From positions 1-38,232 of the forward strand of contig JANRIC010000029.1 in NCBI GenBank assembly GCA_033765345.1: 38,232 bases of DNA, in the 5' to 3' direction. Position 1 is the first letter of the stretch. Each line of letters starts with the position of its first letter. The DNA is from JANRIC01 sp033765345. Lineage in GTDB: Bacteria; Bacteroidota; Bacteroidia; Cytophagales; Microscillaceae. Under the pieces are notes generated by a model that saw only the letters and a program-made list of their open reading frames with translations, did no database searches and was not told where the DNA came from. Shown one piece after another: positions 16,772 through 24,471 of this stretch. The translations under genes and the position numbers were made by a program.

Positions 16772-16802
16772 TTTGATAATACCGATAATCCAACTATTTT
16801 TG
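16772..16802 (+). promoter_or_regulatory. Promoter of pdhC
   Basis: TTTG (16772-16775), 19 bases, then TATTTTTG (16795-16802), a full match to the Bacteroidota consensus. The pdhC start codon is 66 bases further on. This 330-base gap between rpe and pdhC otherwise holds nothing recognisable. Confidence 0.75.
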
Positions 16803-16868
16803 ATTTGCACAACAGATGATTTTTTTTAATAAGTTAATACCAAACGATACTAAAACACATAATTAATT

Positions 16869-18560
16869 ATGGCAGTAAAGATACTTATGCCCAAAATGAG
16901 TGACACCATGGAAGAAGGCGTAATCGCAGCCTGGCACGTCAAAGTGGGCGATAAACTGGAAGGCGGAATGCTTTTGGCTGAAATTGAAACGGATAAAGCC
17001 ACCATGGAAAGAGAAGCTTACGATGAAGAGACCGGAACGGTACTGTATCTGGTAGATGAAGGTTCTACCATACCCGTAGATCAGCTCATCGCCATCGTCG
17101 GAAATCCAGGCGAAGATTTTCAGGCTTTACTCGGTGGTGGCTCGACCTCTGCAATGCCTAGCACACCCCCAAGCTCAAGCCCTACTCCTACTTCTACTCC
17201 AAACCCAACTCCAAGCCCTGCTCCAAGTACAGCTACTCAGACTGTGACACAAGCAACCGCAGCAATCCCGGCAACCATCGTACTTATGCCCAAAATGAGT
17301 GATACTATGGAAGAAGGTACGATTGCAGAATGGCATAAAAAAATTGGAGATTCCGTCGAACCTGGTGAACTTCTGGTAGAAATCGAAACCGATAAAGCCA
17401 CCATGGAGCGCGAAGCTTATGACGAAGAAAAAGGAACCCTGCTTTATGTGGCTGCTCAAAAAGGTGAAACCATCCAAGTAGATGACATCTTATGTATTAT
17501 CGGTGAGCCTGGAGCAGATTATCAGGCATTGATCCAGCAATTTAAAGGGGGAGGACTAGCAACCCCAGATCCAGCAAGCAGTGCTACACAAGCTACCCCC
17601 ACTCCTACACCCGAAAGCGTAAGTACTTCAAACCAAGACTCCAACGGACGCATAAAAATATCTCCCCTTGCTAAAAAAATAGCCCAAGAAAAAGGCTTTG
17701 ACCTTTCTCAAATTCAAGGCAGTGGCGACGGCGGAAGAATTATCAAAAAAGATATTGAAACTTTTGTGCCTGCTGCCAAAACTGTAGCCACCCCAGCCGC
17801 CAAAACGGAAACCAAAACTGAGAAAAAAGATAGCCCAAAAACTACTGCCGCTACGGCTTCTCCAACCCTCGGACAAGAAAGCTACGATGACGTGCCACTT
17901 TCTCAAATGCGTAAAACCATCGCACGCCGATTGGCTGAGAGCAAATTTAGTGCGCCTCACTTCTACCTGACCATGGAAATCGTGATGGACGAAGCCATGG
18001 AAACCCGCCAACGACTGAATGAAATTTCACCCGTGAAAATCTCCTTCAATGATATGGTCATCAAGGCGGCGGCTGTGGCACTGCGTCAGCACCCCGCCGT
18101 AAATGCTGCCTGGATGGGCGATAAAATCCGCTACAACAAACACATCCACGTAGGGATGGCCGTAGCCGTACCCGAAGGACTGCTGGTACCAGTGATTCGT
18201 TTTGCAGATATGAAATCCCTCTCCCAAATTGCCGGAGAAAGCAAAGACCTGGCCGGTAAAGCCAAAGACAAAAAACTCCAGCCAGCCGATTGGGAAGGCA
18301 ATACCTTCTCGGTGTCTAACTTAGGAATGTTTGGCATCGAAGAATTTACAGCCATTATCAATCCACCTGACTCCTGCATTATGGCTATAGGCACGATCAA
18401 ACAAATAGTCGTTCCTGATGAAAAAGGTGGCTTCAAAGTCTCCCATGTTATGAAAGTCACGCTTTCCTGCGACCACCGTGTGGTAGACGGAGCTTCCGGA
18501 GCTGCTTTCCTCAAGACTTTCAAAGAATTGCTTGAATCACCGATTCGGATGTTGGTATAA
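16869..18560 (+). CDS. pdhC: Pyruvate dehydrogenase E2, dihydrolipoyl acetyltransferase with two lipoyl domains
   Basis: E2 core of the pyruvate dehydrogenase complex; transfers the acetyl group from lipoyl-lysine to CoA. Order: lipoyl domain 1 (2-82, Lys43 in ETDKATME), a Pro/Ser/Thr/Ala-rich linker (about 92-134), lipoyl domain 2 (136-215, Lys176 in the same motif), a second linker, the peripheral-subunit-binding domain (about 262-300, ISPLAKKIAQEKGFDLSQI), a Lys/Ala/Thr linker, and the catalytic domain (about 343-563) with His536 and Asp540 in DHRVVDG. The two lipoyl domains are alike even in DNA, which suggests a fairly recent duplication or gene conversion. E1 and E3 genes are not next to it, so it is transcribed alone from its own promoter. 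Confidence 0.96.
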   Translation: MAVKILMPKMSDTMEEGVIAAWHVKVGDKLEGGMLLAEIETDKATMEREAYDEETGTVLYLVDEGSTIPVDQLIAIVGNPGEDFQALLGGGSTSAMPSTPPSSSPTPTSTPNPTPSPAPSTATQTVTQATAAIPATIVLMPKMSDTMEEGTIAEWHKKIGDSVEPGELLVEIETDKATMEREAYDEEKGTLLYVAAQKGETIQVDDILCIIGEPGADYQALIQQFKGGGLATPDPASSATQATPTPTPESVSTSNQDSNGRIKISPLAKKIAQEKGFDLSQIQGSGDGGRIIKKDIETFVPAAKTVATPAAKTETKTEKKDSPKTTAATASPTLGQESYDDVPLSQMRKTIARRLAESKFSAPHFYLTMEIVMDEAMETRQRLNEISPVKISFNDMVIKAAAVALRQHPAVNAAWMGDKIRYNKHIHVGMAVAVPEGLLVPVIRFADMKSLSQIAGESKDLAGKAKDKKLQPADWEGNTFSVSNLGMFGIEEFTAIINPPDSCIMAIGTIKQIVVPDEKGGFKVSHVMKVTLSCDHRVVDGASGAAFLKTFKELLESPIRMLV

Positions 18561-18596
18561 TCAGAAAGCTGATAGTCAAGGTTTAAAAATCATGTT

Positions 18597-18625
18597 GTGG
18601 AGACGTTGCTGTGCAACGTCTCCAC
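18597..18625. repeat. REP-like palindrome
   Basis: A perfect 13-bp inverted repeat, GTGGAGACGTTGC / GCAACGTCTCCAC, with a 3-nt TGT loop, 36 bases after the pdhC stop. The sequence GAGACGTTGC...GCAACGTCTC is of the dispersed REP/MITE-like type I know from several bacterial genomes including Bacteroidota. There is no T-run, so it is more likely an intergenic repeat than a designed terminator, though it may block transcripts. Confidence 0.8.
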
Positions 18626-18634
18626 TTAAAATAG

Positions 18635-18868
18635 GACAGTATTCAAAACCGAAGGGAAAAAATCTTGAGTTTTGCTGGTTGTTGGAATGATATACCTGAT
18701 GATGAATTCGAGCCCCTACAAAAAAATCTGCACGAAACCAGCGTACAACTCTTTGACAGAAATAATATACAAACCCCTGACTTATCACATTATACTCTAA
18801 AATATGCTCAAGCTGAAACTCAAACTGGTTCAAAGCGCCCTCGCTTGAACCGAATTTTTGTAATGTAG
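18635..18868 (+). pseudogene. Remnant of a toxin-antitoxin antitoxin C-terminus
   Basis: The frame after a TAG at 18632-18634 reads DSIQNRREKILSFAGCWNDI, then PDDEFEPLQKNLHE. The segment ILSFAGCWNDIPDDEFEPL resembles the C-terminal part of antitoxins paired with PIN toxins (the pattern FAGSWxDMxDExFExxLxEI). The part encoding the N-terminus is gone, and after about residue 50 the reading looks random up to the stop at 18866-18868. No toxin gene follows. The REP-like palindrome lies just upstream of the point where similarity begins. I infer a decayed antitoxin gene; a chance resemblance remains possible. The rest of the 450-base gap holds nothing else I recognise. Confidence 0.4.
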
Positions 18869-18975
18869 ATAAGAACCAAAACCTTTACCCCAGCCAAAAC
18901 TTGAGCTTAGTCCCAGAAACCTGTTTTTTAAATCCAATCTCTCAGGAAGCAATAGGTATTTCGTACAGAATTACT

Positions 18976-18983
18976 TATATTTG
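18976..18983 (+). promoter_or_regulatory. Promoter -7 box before the first Rpn gene
   Basis: TATATTTG fits TAnnTTTG and lies 28 bases before the start codon at 19012. No clear -33 box is seen at the expected distance. Confidence 0.35.
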
Positions 18984-19011
18984 TTTGGAAATTTAACAGC
19001 AAAGAGCAATT

Positions 19012-19914
19012 ATGGCAATCAAAAGACTCATTCGTTTTGACTGGGCAATGAAAAAATTGCTGCGTAACAAGGCTAACTTTGAAGTCCTTGAAGGGTTTTT
19101 GTCCGAACTGCTGGCAGAACCCATCAAAATCATCAAAATCCTTGAAAGCGAATCCAATCAGGAAAACGCCCAAGACAAATACAACCGTGTGGATATTCTC
19201 ATTGAAGATTCCAAAGAGGAACTCGTCATCGTAGAAGTACAAAACGACACAGAGCTAGATTATTTCCAGAGAATCTTATTCGGAGCCTCCAAACTGCTGA
19301 TGGAGTACCTGGATTTAGGGGAAGAATACGCCAAACTCAAAAAAATTATCTCAGTTAGCATCGTATATTTTGATCTGGGTCAGGGTTTGGATTATATCTA
19401 TCGGGGTCAGACCAGTTTTTACGGCTTACACCAACACGACCAACTTACCCTCAACGCCAAACAAAAGGTTTTTCTCCAAAAAGAAAGTGTAGAAAGCATC
19501 TTCCCTGAATATTACCTGATTAAGCCCCAAAGCTTTCAGGATACCTTACAGACTCCACTGGACGAATGGATTTATTTTTTCAAAAACAGTGATATTCCAG
19601 ATCATTTTACCGCCAAAGGGCTTGCCAAAGCCCGCGAAGTATTGAATGTGATGCTACTCTCCAAAAACGACCAAAAAAAATACCAACGCTACCTAGAAGA
19701 CCTAAGCTACCAAAAAAGTATCACCGAAACGATTAAATTCGAAGCCCGGCAAGCAGCCCTCGAGCTAGAAAAAGAAATCGAAAATCGAGGCAAGAGAAAA
19801 AGAGACATCGAGATCATCCGAAATGCCGTCAAAGAAGGTTTAAGCGATGATTTGATAGCACGCTTGACAGGTCTGAGCCAAGAGGAAATTGAGCGGATTA
19901 AGAAAGAACTGTAA
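19012..19914 (+). CDS. Rpn-type PD-(D/E)XK nuclease / putative transposase family protein
   Basis: A 300-residue member of the Rpn/PDDEXK_2 group, proteins annotated as transposases or recombination-promoting nucleases. The start IRFDWAMKKLLRNKANFEVLEGFLSELL is the typical N-terminus. The nuclease motif is Asp61 (NRVDILIED) and Glu75-x-Gln77 (LVIVEVQND), as in this clade, where the lysine of PD-(D/E)XK is replaced by Gln. The C-terminus (KEGLSDDLIARLTGLSQEEIERIKKE) is the family's small helical, HTH-like tail. E. coli Rpn proteins cut DNA and promote RecA-independent recombination; the role here is not known. No terminal inverted repeats or target duplication are visible around it, so it is not an intact insertion sequence. 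Confidence 0.88.
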   Translation: MAIKRLIRFDWAMKKLLRNKANFEVLEGFLSELLAEPIKIIKILESESNQENAQDKYNRVDILIEDSKEELVIVEVQNDTELDYFQRILFGASKLLMEYLDLGEEYAKLKKIISVSIVYFDLGQGLDYIYRGQTSFYGLHQHDQLTLNAKQKVFLQKESVESIFPEYYLIKPQSFQDTLQTPLDEWIYFFKNSDIPDHFTAKGLAKAREVLNVMLLSKNDQKKYQRYLEDLSYQKSITETIKFEARQAALELEKEIENRGKRKRDIEIIRNAVKEGLSDDLIARLTGLSQEEIERIKKEL

Positions 19915-20047
19915 TTCACCTCAGTACAAAAACCTTTATTAAAAAATTCCTCTCAAATCATGGGATAATTCAGCTTATTGATTAATTTGCCGGGAATAAT
20001 TCCTATAGCTTAAATTTAATTTTTGCTCATCACAAATTAATGAACAC

Positions 20048-21232
20048 ATGCAATCAAAACTTATCAAATTTTTATGCATCTGCCTTTTTATACAGGCTTG
20101 TAATACCAAAAACACACAGGAAAACACCCAAAATACCGACAGTACCTCCCAACAATCGGAAAGCTCTAGCCTGGAATTAGCCAAAGCTGCCAACTTCCAA
20201 CAGGAAATCGATGGCAAAAAGACGGATTTATTTACCCTCAAAAATGCTTCGGGCATGACTACTACCATCACCAATTACGGCGGCAGGGTAGTAAACCTCT
20301 ATGTGAAAAATAAATCTGGCGAGTGGATGGACGTGGTGCTGGGTTTGGAAAAAGTAGCCGATTATGTGGCTACCACCGAACGCTACCTAGGTGCGAATGT
20401 GGGTCGCTATGGCAACCGCATCGCCAAAGGAAAGTTCAGCCTCGATGGCAAAACTTACACCCTAGCTACCAACAACGCCCCCAATCACTTACACGGTGGT
20501 AAAAAGGGTTTTCAGGATTTGGTATGGGATGCCCGACAAGTCAATGACAGCACCCTCGAACTAAGCTATCTATCCAAAGACGGCGAAGAAGGTTATCCTG
20601 GTAATCTACAAATCAAAATCACTTACCAACTCACCACAGACAATGCCCTTCAGGTAGATTTTGAAGCTACTAGTGACAAAAAAACGATTTGTAATCTGAC
20701 ACACCATTCTTATTTTAACCTCAACGGCGTAAAAGACACAAGCACCATCAATAATCACCTGCTGATGATTCCGGCAGAAAAATTTACTCCAGTTGATGCT
20801 ACCCTGATTCCCACAGGAGTACTGGCCACTGTGGAAGGTACACCTTTTGACTTCAGAAAAGAAACACCCATCGGTGCCAGACTGAACGACAAACACCCAC
20901 AACTGGAATACGGCAAAGGGTATGACCATAATTTTGTGCTTCCTGCCAAAGAAGATACTTCGCTGCAACTCAACGCTACGGTGTATTCCCCAAAAACCGG
21001 TATTTTTATGGAAGTATTCAGCACCGAACCGGGGGTACAGTTTTATGGAGGTAACTTCCTAAATGGTACCGTGAAGGGCAAAGGAGGTGTGACTTACATC
21101 TACCGTTCGGCACTTTGCCTGGAGCCTCAGCACTTCCCGGACAGCCCGAATCGCCCTGATTTCCCAAGTACGGTCTTAAATCCTGGCGAAACTTATCGGA
21201 ATACCATCATTTATAAATTCTCCACCAAATGA
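20048..21232 (+). CDS. galM: Aldose 1-epimerase (mutarotase), lipoprotein form
   Basis: Interconverts alpha and beta anomers of aldoses such as glucose, galactose or xylose. The active-site residues can be placed: His149 in NHLHGG, His220 in NLTHHSYFNL and the catalytic base Glu359 in CLEPQHFPDSPN. A lipoprotein signal with lipobox FIQAC (Cys18) and a Ser/Thr/Gln-rich spacer (to about residue 40) precede the enzyme, so it is anchored in a membrane, probably facing the periplasm, and acts on sugars released outside the cytoplasm. This form is common in Bacteroidota. The next gene overlaps it by ATGA, suggesting translational coupling. Confidence 0.95.
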   Translation: MQSKLIKFLCICLFIQACNTKNTQENTQNTDSTSQQSESSSLELAKAANFQQEIDGKKTDLFTLKNASGMTTTITNYGGRVVNLYVKNKSGEWMDVVLGLEKVADYVATTERYLGANVGRYGNRIAKGKFSLDGKTYTLATNNAPNHLHGGKKGFQDLVWDARQVNDSTLELSYLSKDGEEGYPGNLQIKITYQLTTDNALQVDFEATSDKKTICNLTHHSYFNLNGVKDTSTINNHLLMIPAEKFTPVDATLIPTGVLATVEGTPFDFRKETPIGARLNDKHPQLEYGKGYDHNFVLPAKEDTSLQLNATVYSPKTGIFMEVFSTEPGVQFYGGNFLNGTVKGKGGVTYIYRSALCLEPQHFPDSPNRPDFPSTVLNPGETYRNTIIYKFSTK

Positions 21233-22632
21233 AAATATTCAACGCTTCTATCCGCTTTTTTTGGTTGAATTGCCTGTTTTTACTGACTTTTGAAGCCTAC
21301 GCCCAGCCCAGCCCCGCAGAGGAAGGGCAAATCATCGCCATCAGACATGTGAACGTGATCCCGATGGATGCCGAAAAAATACTCAAAGATCAAACGGTAC
21401 TCATCGAGAAAGGACTCATCAAAAGTGTAAAACCCGACAAAAAAATCAAAATCCCCGAAGGAGCACAAGTTATCGATGGACAGGGCAAATACCTTACACC
21501 CGGTTTGGCTGAAATGCACGCACATATCCCCACACCTAAAGACGGCAACGATGAATACGTCCGTGAAACGCTTTTTTTGTACCTCTCTAATGGTGTGACT
21601 ACCATTAGAGGGATGCTTGGTGATTCCTATCACCTCGAGCTCAAAAAGAAAGTTGCTGCCGGAGAGGTACTTAGTCCGCGGATTTATACCTCCAGCCCTT
21701 CTGTGAATGGCAATAGCTTCCCTACCATAGAAGTAGCCAAAGAGAAAGTGCCTCAGTACAAAAAAGACGGTTATGATTTTTTGAAATTACATCCGGGCAT
21801 TAAGCTGGAGGTTTTTGAAGAAATCATAAAACAAGCAAAAGAAGTGGGCATCACTTATTCAGGGCACGTATCAGTGTACGTAGGTGTAAGAAAGGCTTTA
21901 CAAGCTCCTTATGCTAGTATTGACCACATAGACGGCTATTTGGAAGGTTTGGTACCCGCAAGTGCAGGTCTAGACCCAGAGAAAAACGGCTTTTTTGGGA
22001 TTAATTTTACAGATAAAGCTGATATGAGCCTCCTGCCCGAATTGGTAGAAATGACCAAAAAAAATAAAGTATGGGTTGTACCCACACAGGCTTTGCTGGA
22101 GCGTTGGCTTTCACCCCAAAGCCCTGCCGAACTCATTCAAGAAGAACCCATGAAATATATGCCCTCCGCCACCCGCTACAGTTGGGTCAATACCAAACAA
22201 CAAGTACTCAAAAACCCAGATTATAATGCTGAAACATATACCAAATTCATTGACATTCGCCGGAAAATCCTCAAGGCTTTGTATGACGCCCAAGTAGGTC
22301 TTTTGCTGGGTTCGGACGCACCCCAGGTATTTAATGTACCGGGTTTCTCTATCCAAGGCGAACTCAAAGCCATGCAAGCTGCCGGAATACCCAATTATGA
22401 AATTCTGAAAATGGGTACTGTTAATCCTGCTGCCTTTTTTGGAGAATCCGGAAAATACGGTATGATAAAACCCGGAAACAGCGCTGACCTGATCCTAGTG
22501 GACGGCAATCCCCTAGAAGACATCGGTAATATGTCCCAAATCTCTGGTGTGATGGTACGCGGGCAATGGCTTAGCCGTGCCATGATTGATGAAGAACTGG
22601 AGAAAATTGCCAAACGAAATGAAGGGAATTAA
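21229..22632 (+). CDS. Exported amidohydrolase (imidazolonepropionase/prolidase-like)
   Basis: A 467-residue metal-dependent hydrolase of the amidohydrolase superfamily with a signal peptide (residues 1-25, ending EAYAQ). Superfamily features are an N-terminal beta domain (IIAIRHVNVIPMDAEKIL), TPGLAEMHAHI with the HxH metal ligands, a possible carboxylated lysine region (DFLKLHPG), GITYSGHVS and SIDHIDGY with the two further histidines, the aspartate in GLLLGSDAPQVF, and the closing GMIKPGNSADLILVDGNPLE. The substrate cannot be predicted; relatives cleave X-Pro or other amide bonds. The 4-base ATGA overlap with the aldose epimerase gene indicates one transcript, although the two functions have no obvious link. 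Confidence 0.9.
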   Translation: MKIFNASIRFFWLNCLFLLTFEAYAQPSPAEEGQIIAIRHVNVIPMDAEKILKDQTVLIEKGLIKSVKPDKKIKIPEGAQVIDGQGKYLTPGLAEMHAHIPTPKDGNDEYVRETLFLYLSNGVTTIRGMLGDSYHLELKKKVAAGEVLSPRIYTSSPSVNGNSFPTIEVAKEKVPQYKKDGYDFLKLHPGIKLEVFEEIIKQAKEVGITYSGHVSVYVGVRKALQAPYASIDHIDGYLEGLVPASAGLDPEKNGFFGINFTDKADMSLLPELVEMTKKNKVWVVPTQALLERWLSPQSPAELIQEEPMKYMPSATRYSWVNTKQQVLKNPDYNAETYTKFIDIRRKILKALYDAQVGLLLGSDAPQVFNVPGFSIQGELKAMQAAGIPNYEILKMGTVNPAAFFGESGKYGMIKPGNSADLILVDGNPLEDIGNMSQISGVMVRGQWLSRAMIDEELEKIAKRNEGN

Positions 22633-22701
22633 TCTTGGTAATCGGTTATTAACCTCATCATCTTCTGTAAAAACACTATTTTTGTTATAAACTTTGGTGT
22701 C

Positions 22702-23532
22702 ATGAAATTTGTAGACGTAAAAAACGACATTGCATTCCGCAAGATTTTTGGAAATGAAAAGAAAAAAGTCATTTTGATTTCCTTTCTCAATGCTGTTTTA
22801 GATCTGGAAGGTGACGGCAGAATAAAAGAGGTTTCTTTGCTGAATCCTTTTCAATTACCCAGAATTGCAGGGGAAAAGTCCTCTATTATTGATGTAAAAG
22901 TGATGGACGAAAGAGGTTCAACTTTTATTGTTGAAATGCAAGTCGCAGAACCTGCTGGATTTGATAAGCGCGTACTTTATTATACAAGTAAAGATTATGC
23001 AGGGCAAATCAATATAGGTGAAGAATATCCAAAGCTTAAACCAGTATTTTTTATTGGCATTTTAGACTTTAAATATTTTTTGGGCAAAAACTATTTGTCT
23101 TCTCACCTGATTCAGGATGAAATAACAGGCGAATGTGTTTTTAAAGACATAAAATTTCGATTTATCGAACTCCCAAAATTTAACAAAAAAGTAAATGAAT
23201 TAAAAAATATCATAGATAAATGGACTTTTTTTATCAAAAATGCAGATGAATTGGAAGTAATACCTGATCACGTGGACGATGAAGGCTTAAAAGAAGCATA
23301 CCAAGAAGCTGCACAGCATAATTGGACAAAAGAAGAATATGATGCTTATATCTACGCCAGTATCCGAGAGCAAGATGAAAGAGGAAGGATTGAATTGGCA
23401 GAAAACAGAGAAAGAAATAGATTAATCGTTAATTTTTATAAGAATGGGATACCTATTGATATGATTGCCAAATCTGTCGGCATTTCAGATCAAGAAGTAA
23501 CGGAAATAATTAAAAATCAAGAAAAAGAATAA
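22702..23532 (+). CDS. Rpn-type PD-(D/E)XK nuclease family protein
   Basis: A 276-residue member of the same broad group as the gene at 19012 but of another subfamily. The N-terminus VDVKNDIAFRKIFGNEKKKVILISFLN is typical, the nuclease motif is Asp64 (IIDVKVMDE) and Glu78-x-Gln80 (FIVEMQVAE), and the tail YKNGIPIDMIAKSVGISDQEVTEII is a short helical HTH-like element. Members with these features are annotated as PD-(D/E)XK nuclease family transposases and are often present in many copies per Bacteroidota genome. It appears intact. No inverted repeats flank it. It has its own short leader after the amidohydrolase gene, containing TAAACTTTGG near 22690, which is close to but not a clean -7 box. 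Confidence 0.9.
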   Translation: MKFVDVKNDIAFRKIFGNEKKKVILISFLNAVLDLEGDGRIKEVSLLNPFQLPRIAGEKSSIIDVKVMDERGSTFIVEMQVAEPAGFDKRVLYYTSKDYAGQINIGEEYPKLKPVFFIGILDFKYFLGKNYLSSHLIQDEITGECVFKDIKFRFIELPKFNKKVNELKNIIDKWTFFIKNADELEVIPDHVDDEGLKEAYQEAAQHNWTKEEYDAYIYASIREQDERGRIELAENRERNRLIVNFYKNGIPIDMIAKSVGISDQEVTEIIKNQEKE

Positions 23533-23629
23533 AGCTACCGCACATGTGATGTCTCTTACAGCCACCTTAATTGCCTCTATTTTAAATCCATTGATTATAC
23601 TTAAAGTTAAAACAAATAATTCTTAAAAA

Positions 23630-24385
23630 ATGAAAAGACGTAAATTTGTTCAGGCGACTGCCTTGGCCTCTACCCTACCTTTGGCAGCTCTAGCAGGGCA
23701 GCAAAACCTGCTTGCCGATAAGGAGTTGTACGAACTCCGAACCTATGAAATCAAATTTGGAGGCAATCAAAATATGCTGGTCGAGTACTTAAAGAATGTT
23801 TATCAGCCTGCCCTAAAACGATTGGGAGTCAATCACTTTATGCTTTTTAATGAATACGGCAACGACAACCCAGCCAAAATCTGGCTGTTGATCAGTTACC
23901 CCAATGCGACCGTTTATCTACAGGCACAAAATCTTCAAAATGATTCGGTTTTCAGCAGTCAATCTGCCGATTACAATGCCCTCCCTGCGGATAAGCCCAT
24001 TTATACGCGTTTTCGTTCTTCGCTTTTGTTGGCTTTCGACGGGATGCCCCAACTCACCAAACCCCAGGATGGATCGTCTTTGTATGAATTGCGGATTTAT
24101 GAAGGATACTCCGAAGACGCAGTCAGACGCAAAGTGCTGATGTTTAACAAAGAAGAAATTCCGCTTTTCTGGAAAACCAAACTCTATCCGGTCTTTTTTG
24201 GTGAAATGATGGTTGGCCCTTACTGCCCAAGTCTGGTGTATATGCTCAACTTTAAGGATATGGAAGAGCGGGATGCCAACTGGAAGGTATTCGTCAATCA
24301 CCCAGAATGGAAGGTTATGAGTGCCAAACCCGAATATGCCAACAGCGTATCGAATATCATTCGTATATTTTTGAAGCCAATGTAA
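23630..24385 (+). CDS. NIPSNAP family protein with Tat-like signal
   Basis: A 251-residue protein made of two NIPSNAP-type ferredoxin-like halves: ELYELRTYEIKFGGNQNMLVEYL at about 32-54 and SLYELRIYEGYSEDAVRRKVLMF at about 145-167. It begins KRRKFVQATALASTLPLAAL, a twin-arginine-type signal, so it is probably exported folded. The biochemical function of bacterial NIPSNAP proteins is not known. It stands convergent to the uxuA end of the sugar locus, with a hairpin between, so it is likely a separate transcript. In other Bacteroidota such proteins are often near sugar-acid or carbohydrate genes, which is only a loose hint. Confidence 0.85.
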   Translation: MKRRKFVQATALASTLPLAALAGQQNLLADKELYELRTYEIKFGGNQNMLVEYLKNVYQPALKRLGVNHFMLFNEYGNDNPAKIWLLISYPNATVYLQAQNLQNDSVFSSQSADYNALPADKPIYTRFRSSLLLAFDGMPQLTKPQDGSSLYELRIYEGYSEDAVRRKVLMFNKEEIPLFWKTKLYPVFFGEMMVGPYCPSLVYMLNFKDMEERDANWKVFVNHPEWKVMSAKPEYANSVSNIIRIFLKPM

Positions 24386-24397
24386 ATTTGTAGCTAA

Positions 24398-24436
24398 ATC
24401 AAACCGACGCTCATGTATATTGAGCACCGGTTTGAT
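24398..24436. terminator. Bidirectional terminator-like hairpin between convergent genes
   Basis: Arms ATCAAACCGACGCTCA (24398-24413) and TGAGCACCGGTTTGAT (24421-24436) pair at 14 of 16 positions with a 7-nt loop. It sits between the convergent NIPSNAP and uxuA genes, the right place for a shared terminator, but T-runs on both sides are poor. Confidence 0.6.
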
Positions 24437-24471
24437 CTAAAGCCAACCGACGCGTTGTAAATCAACCTCAA

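Noticed and set aside
16557..16793. 78-codon minus-strand frame between rpe and pdhC
   Set aside because: No family likeness, and it overlaps two good divergent promoters, so it is intergenic.
17160..17260. Pro/Thr/Ser codon repeats in pdhC as a possible tandem repeat array
   Set aside because: They encode the flexible linker expected between lipoyl domains, not a separate repeat element.
17628..18011. Long minus-strand frames inside pdhC (also 17175-17477)
   Set aside because: They mirror a strongly supported gene and read as low-complexity Phe/Trp/Gly-rich shadows of its linkers.
20606..20968. 120-codon minus-strand frame inside galM
   Set aside because: Shadow of a gene with all active-site residues in place; no start context or protein character.
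19012..23532. A composite transposon bounded by the two Rpn-type genes
   Set aside because: The two genes are from different subfamilies, in the same orientation, with no shared ends or target duplication visible.
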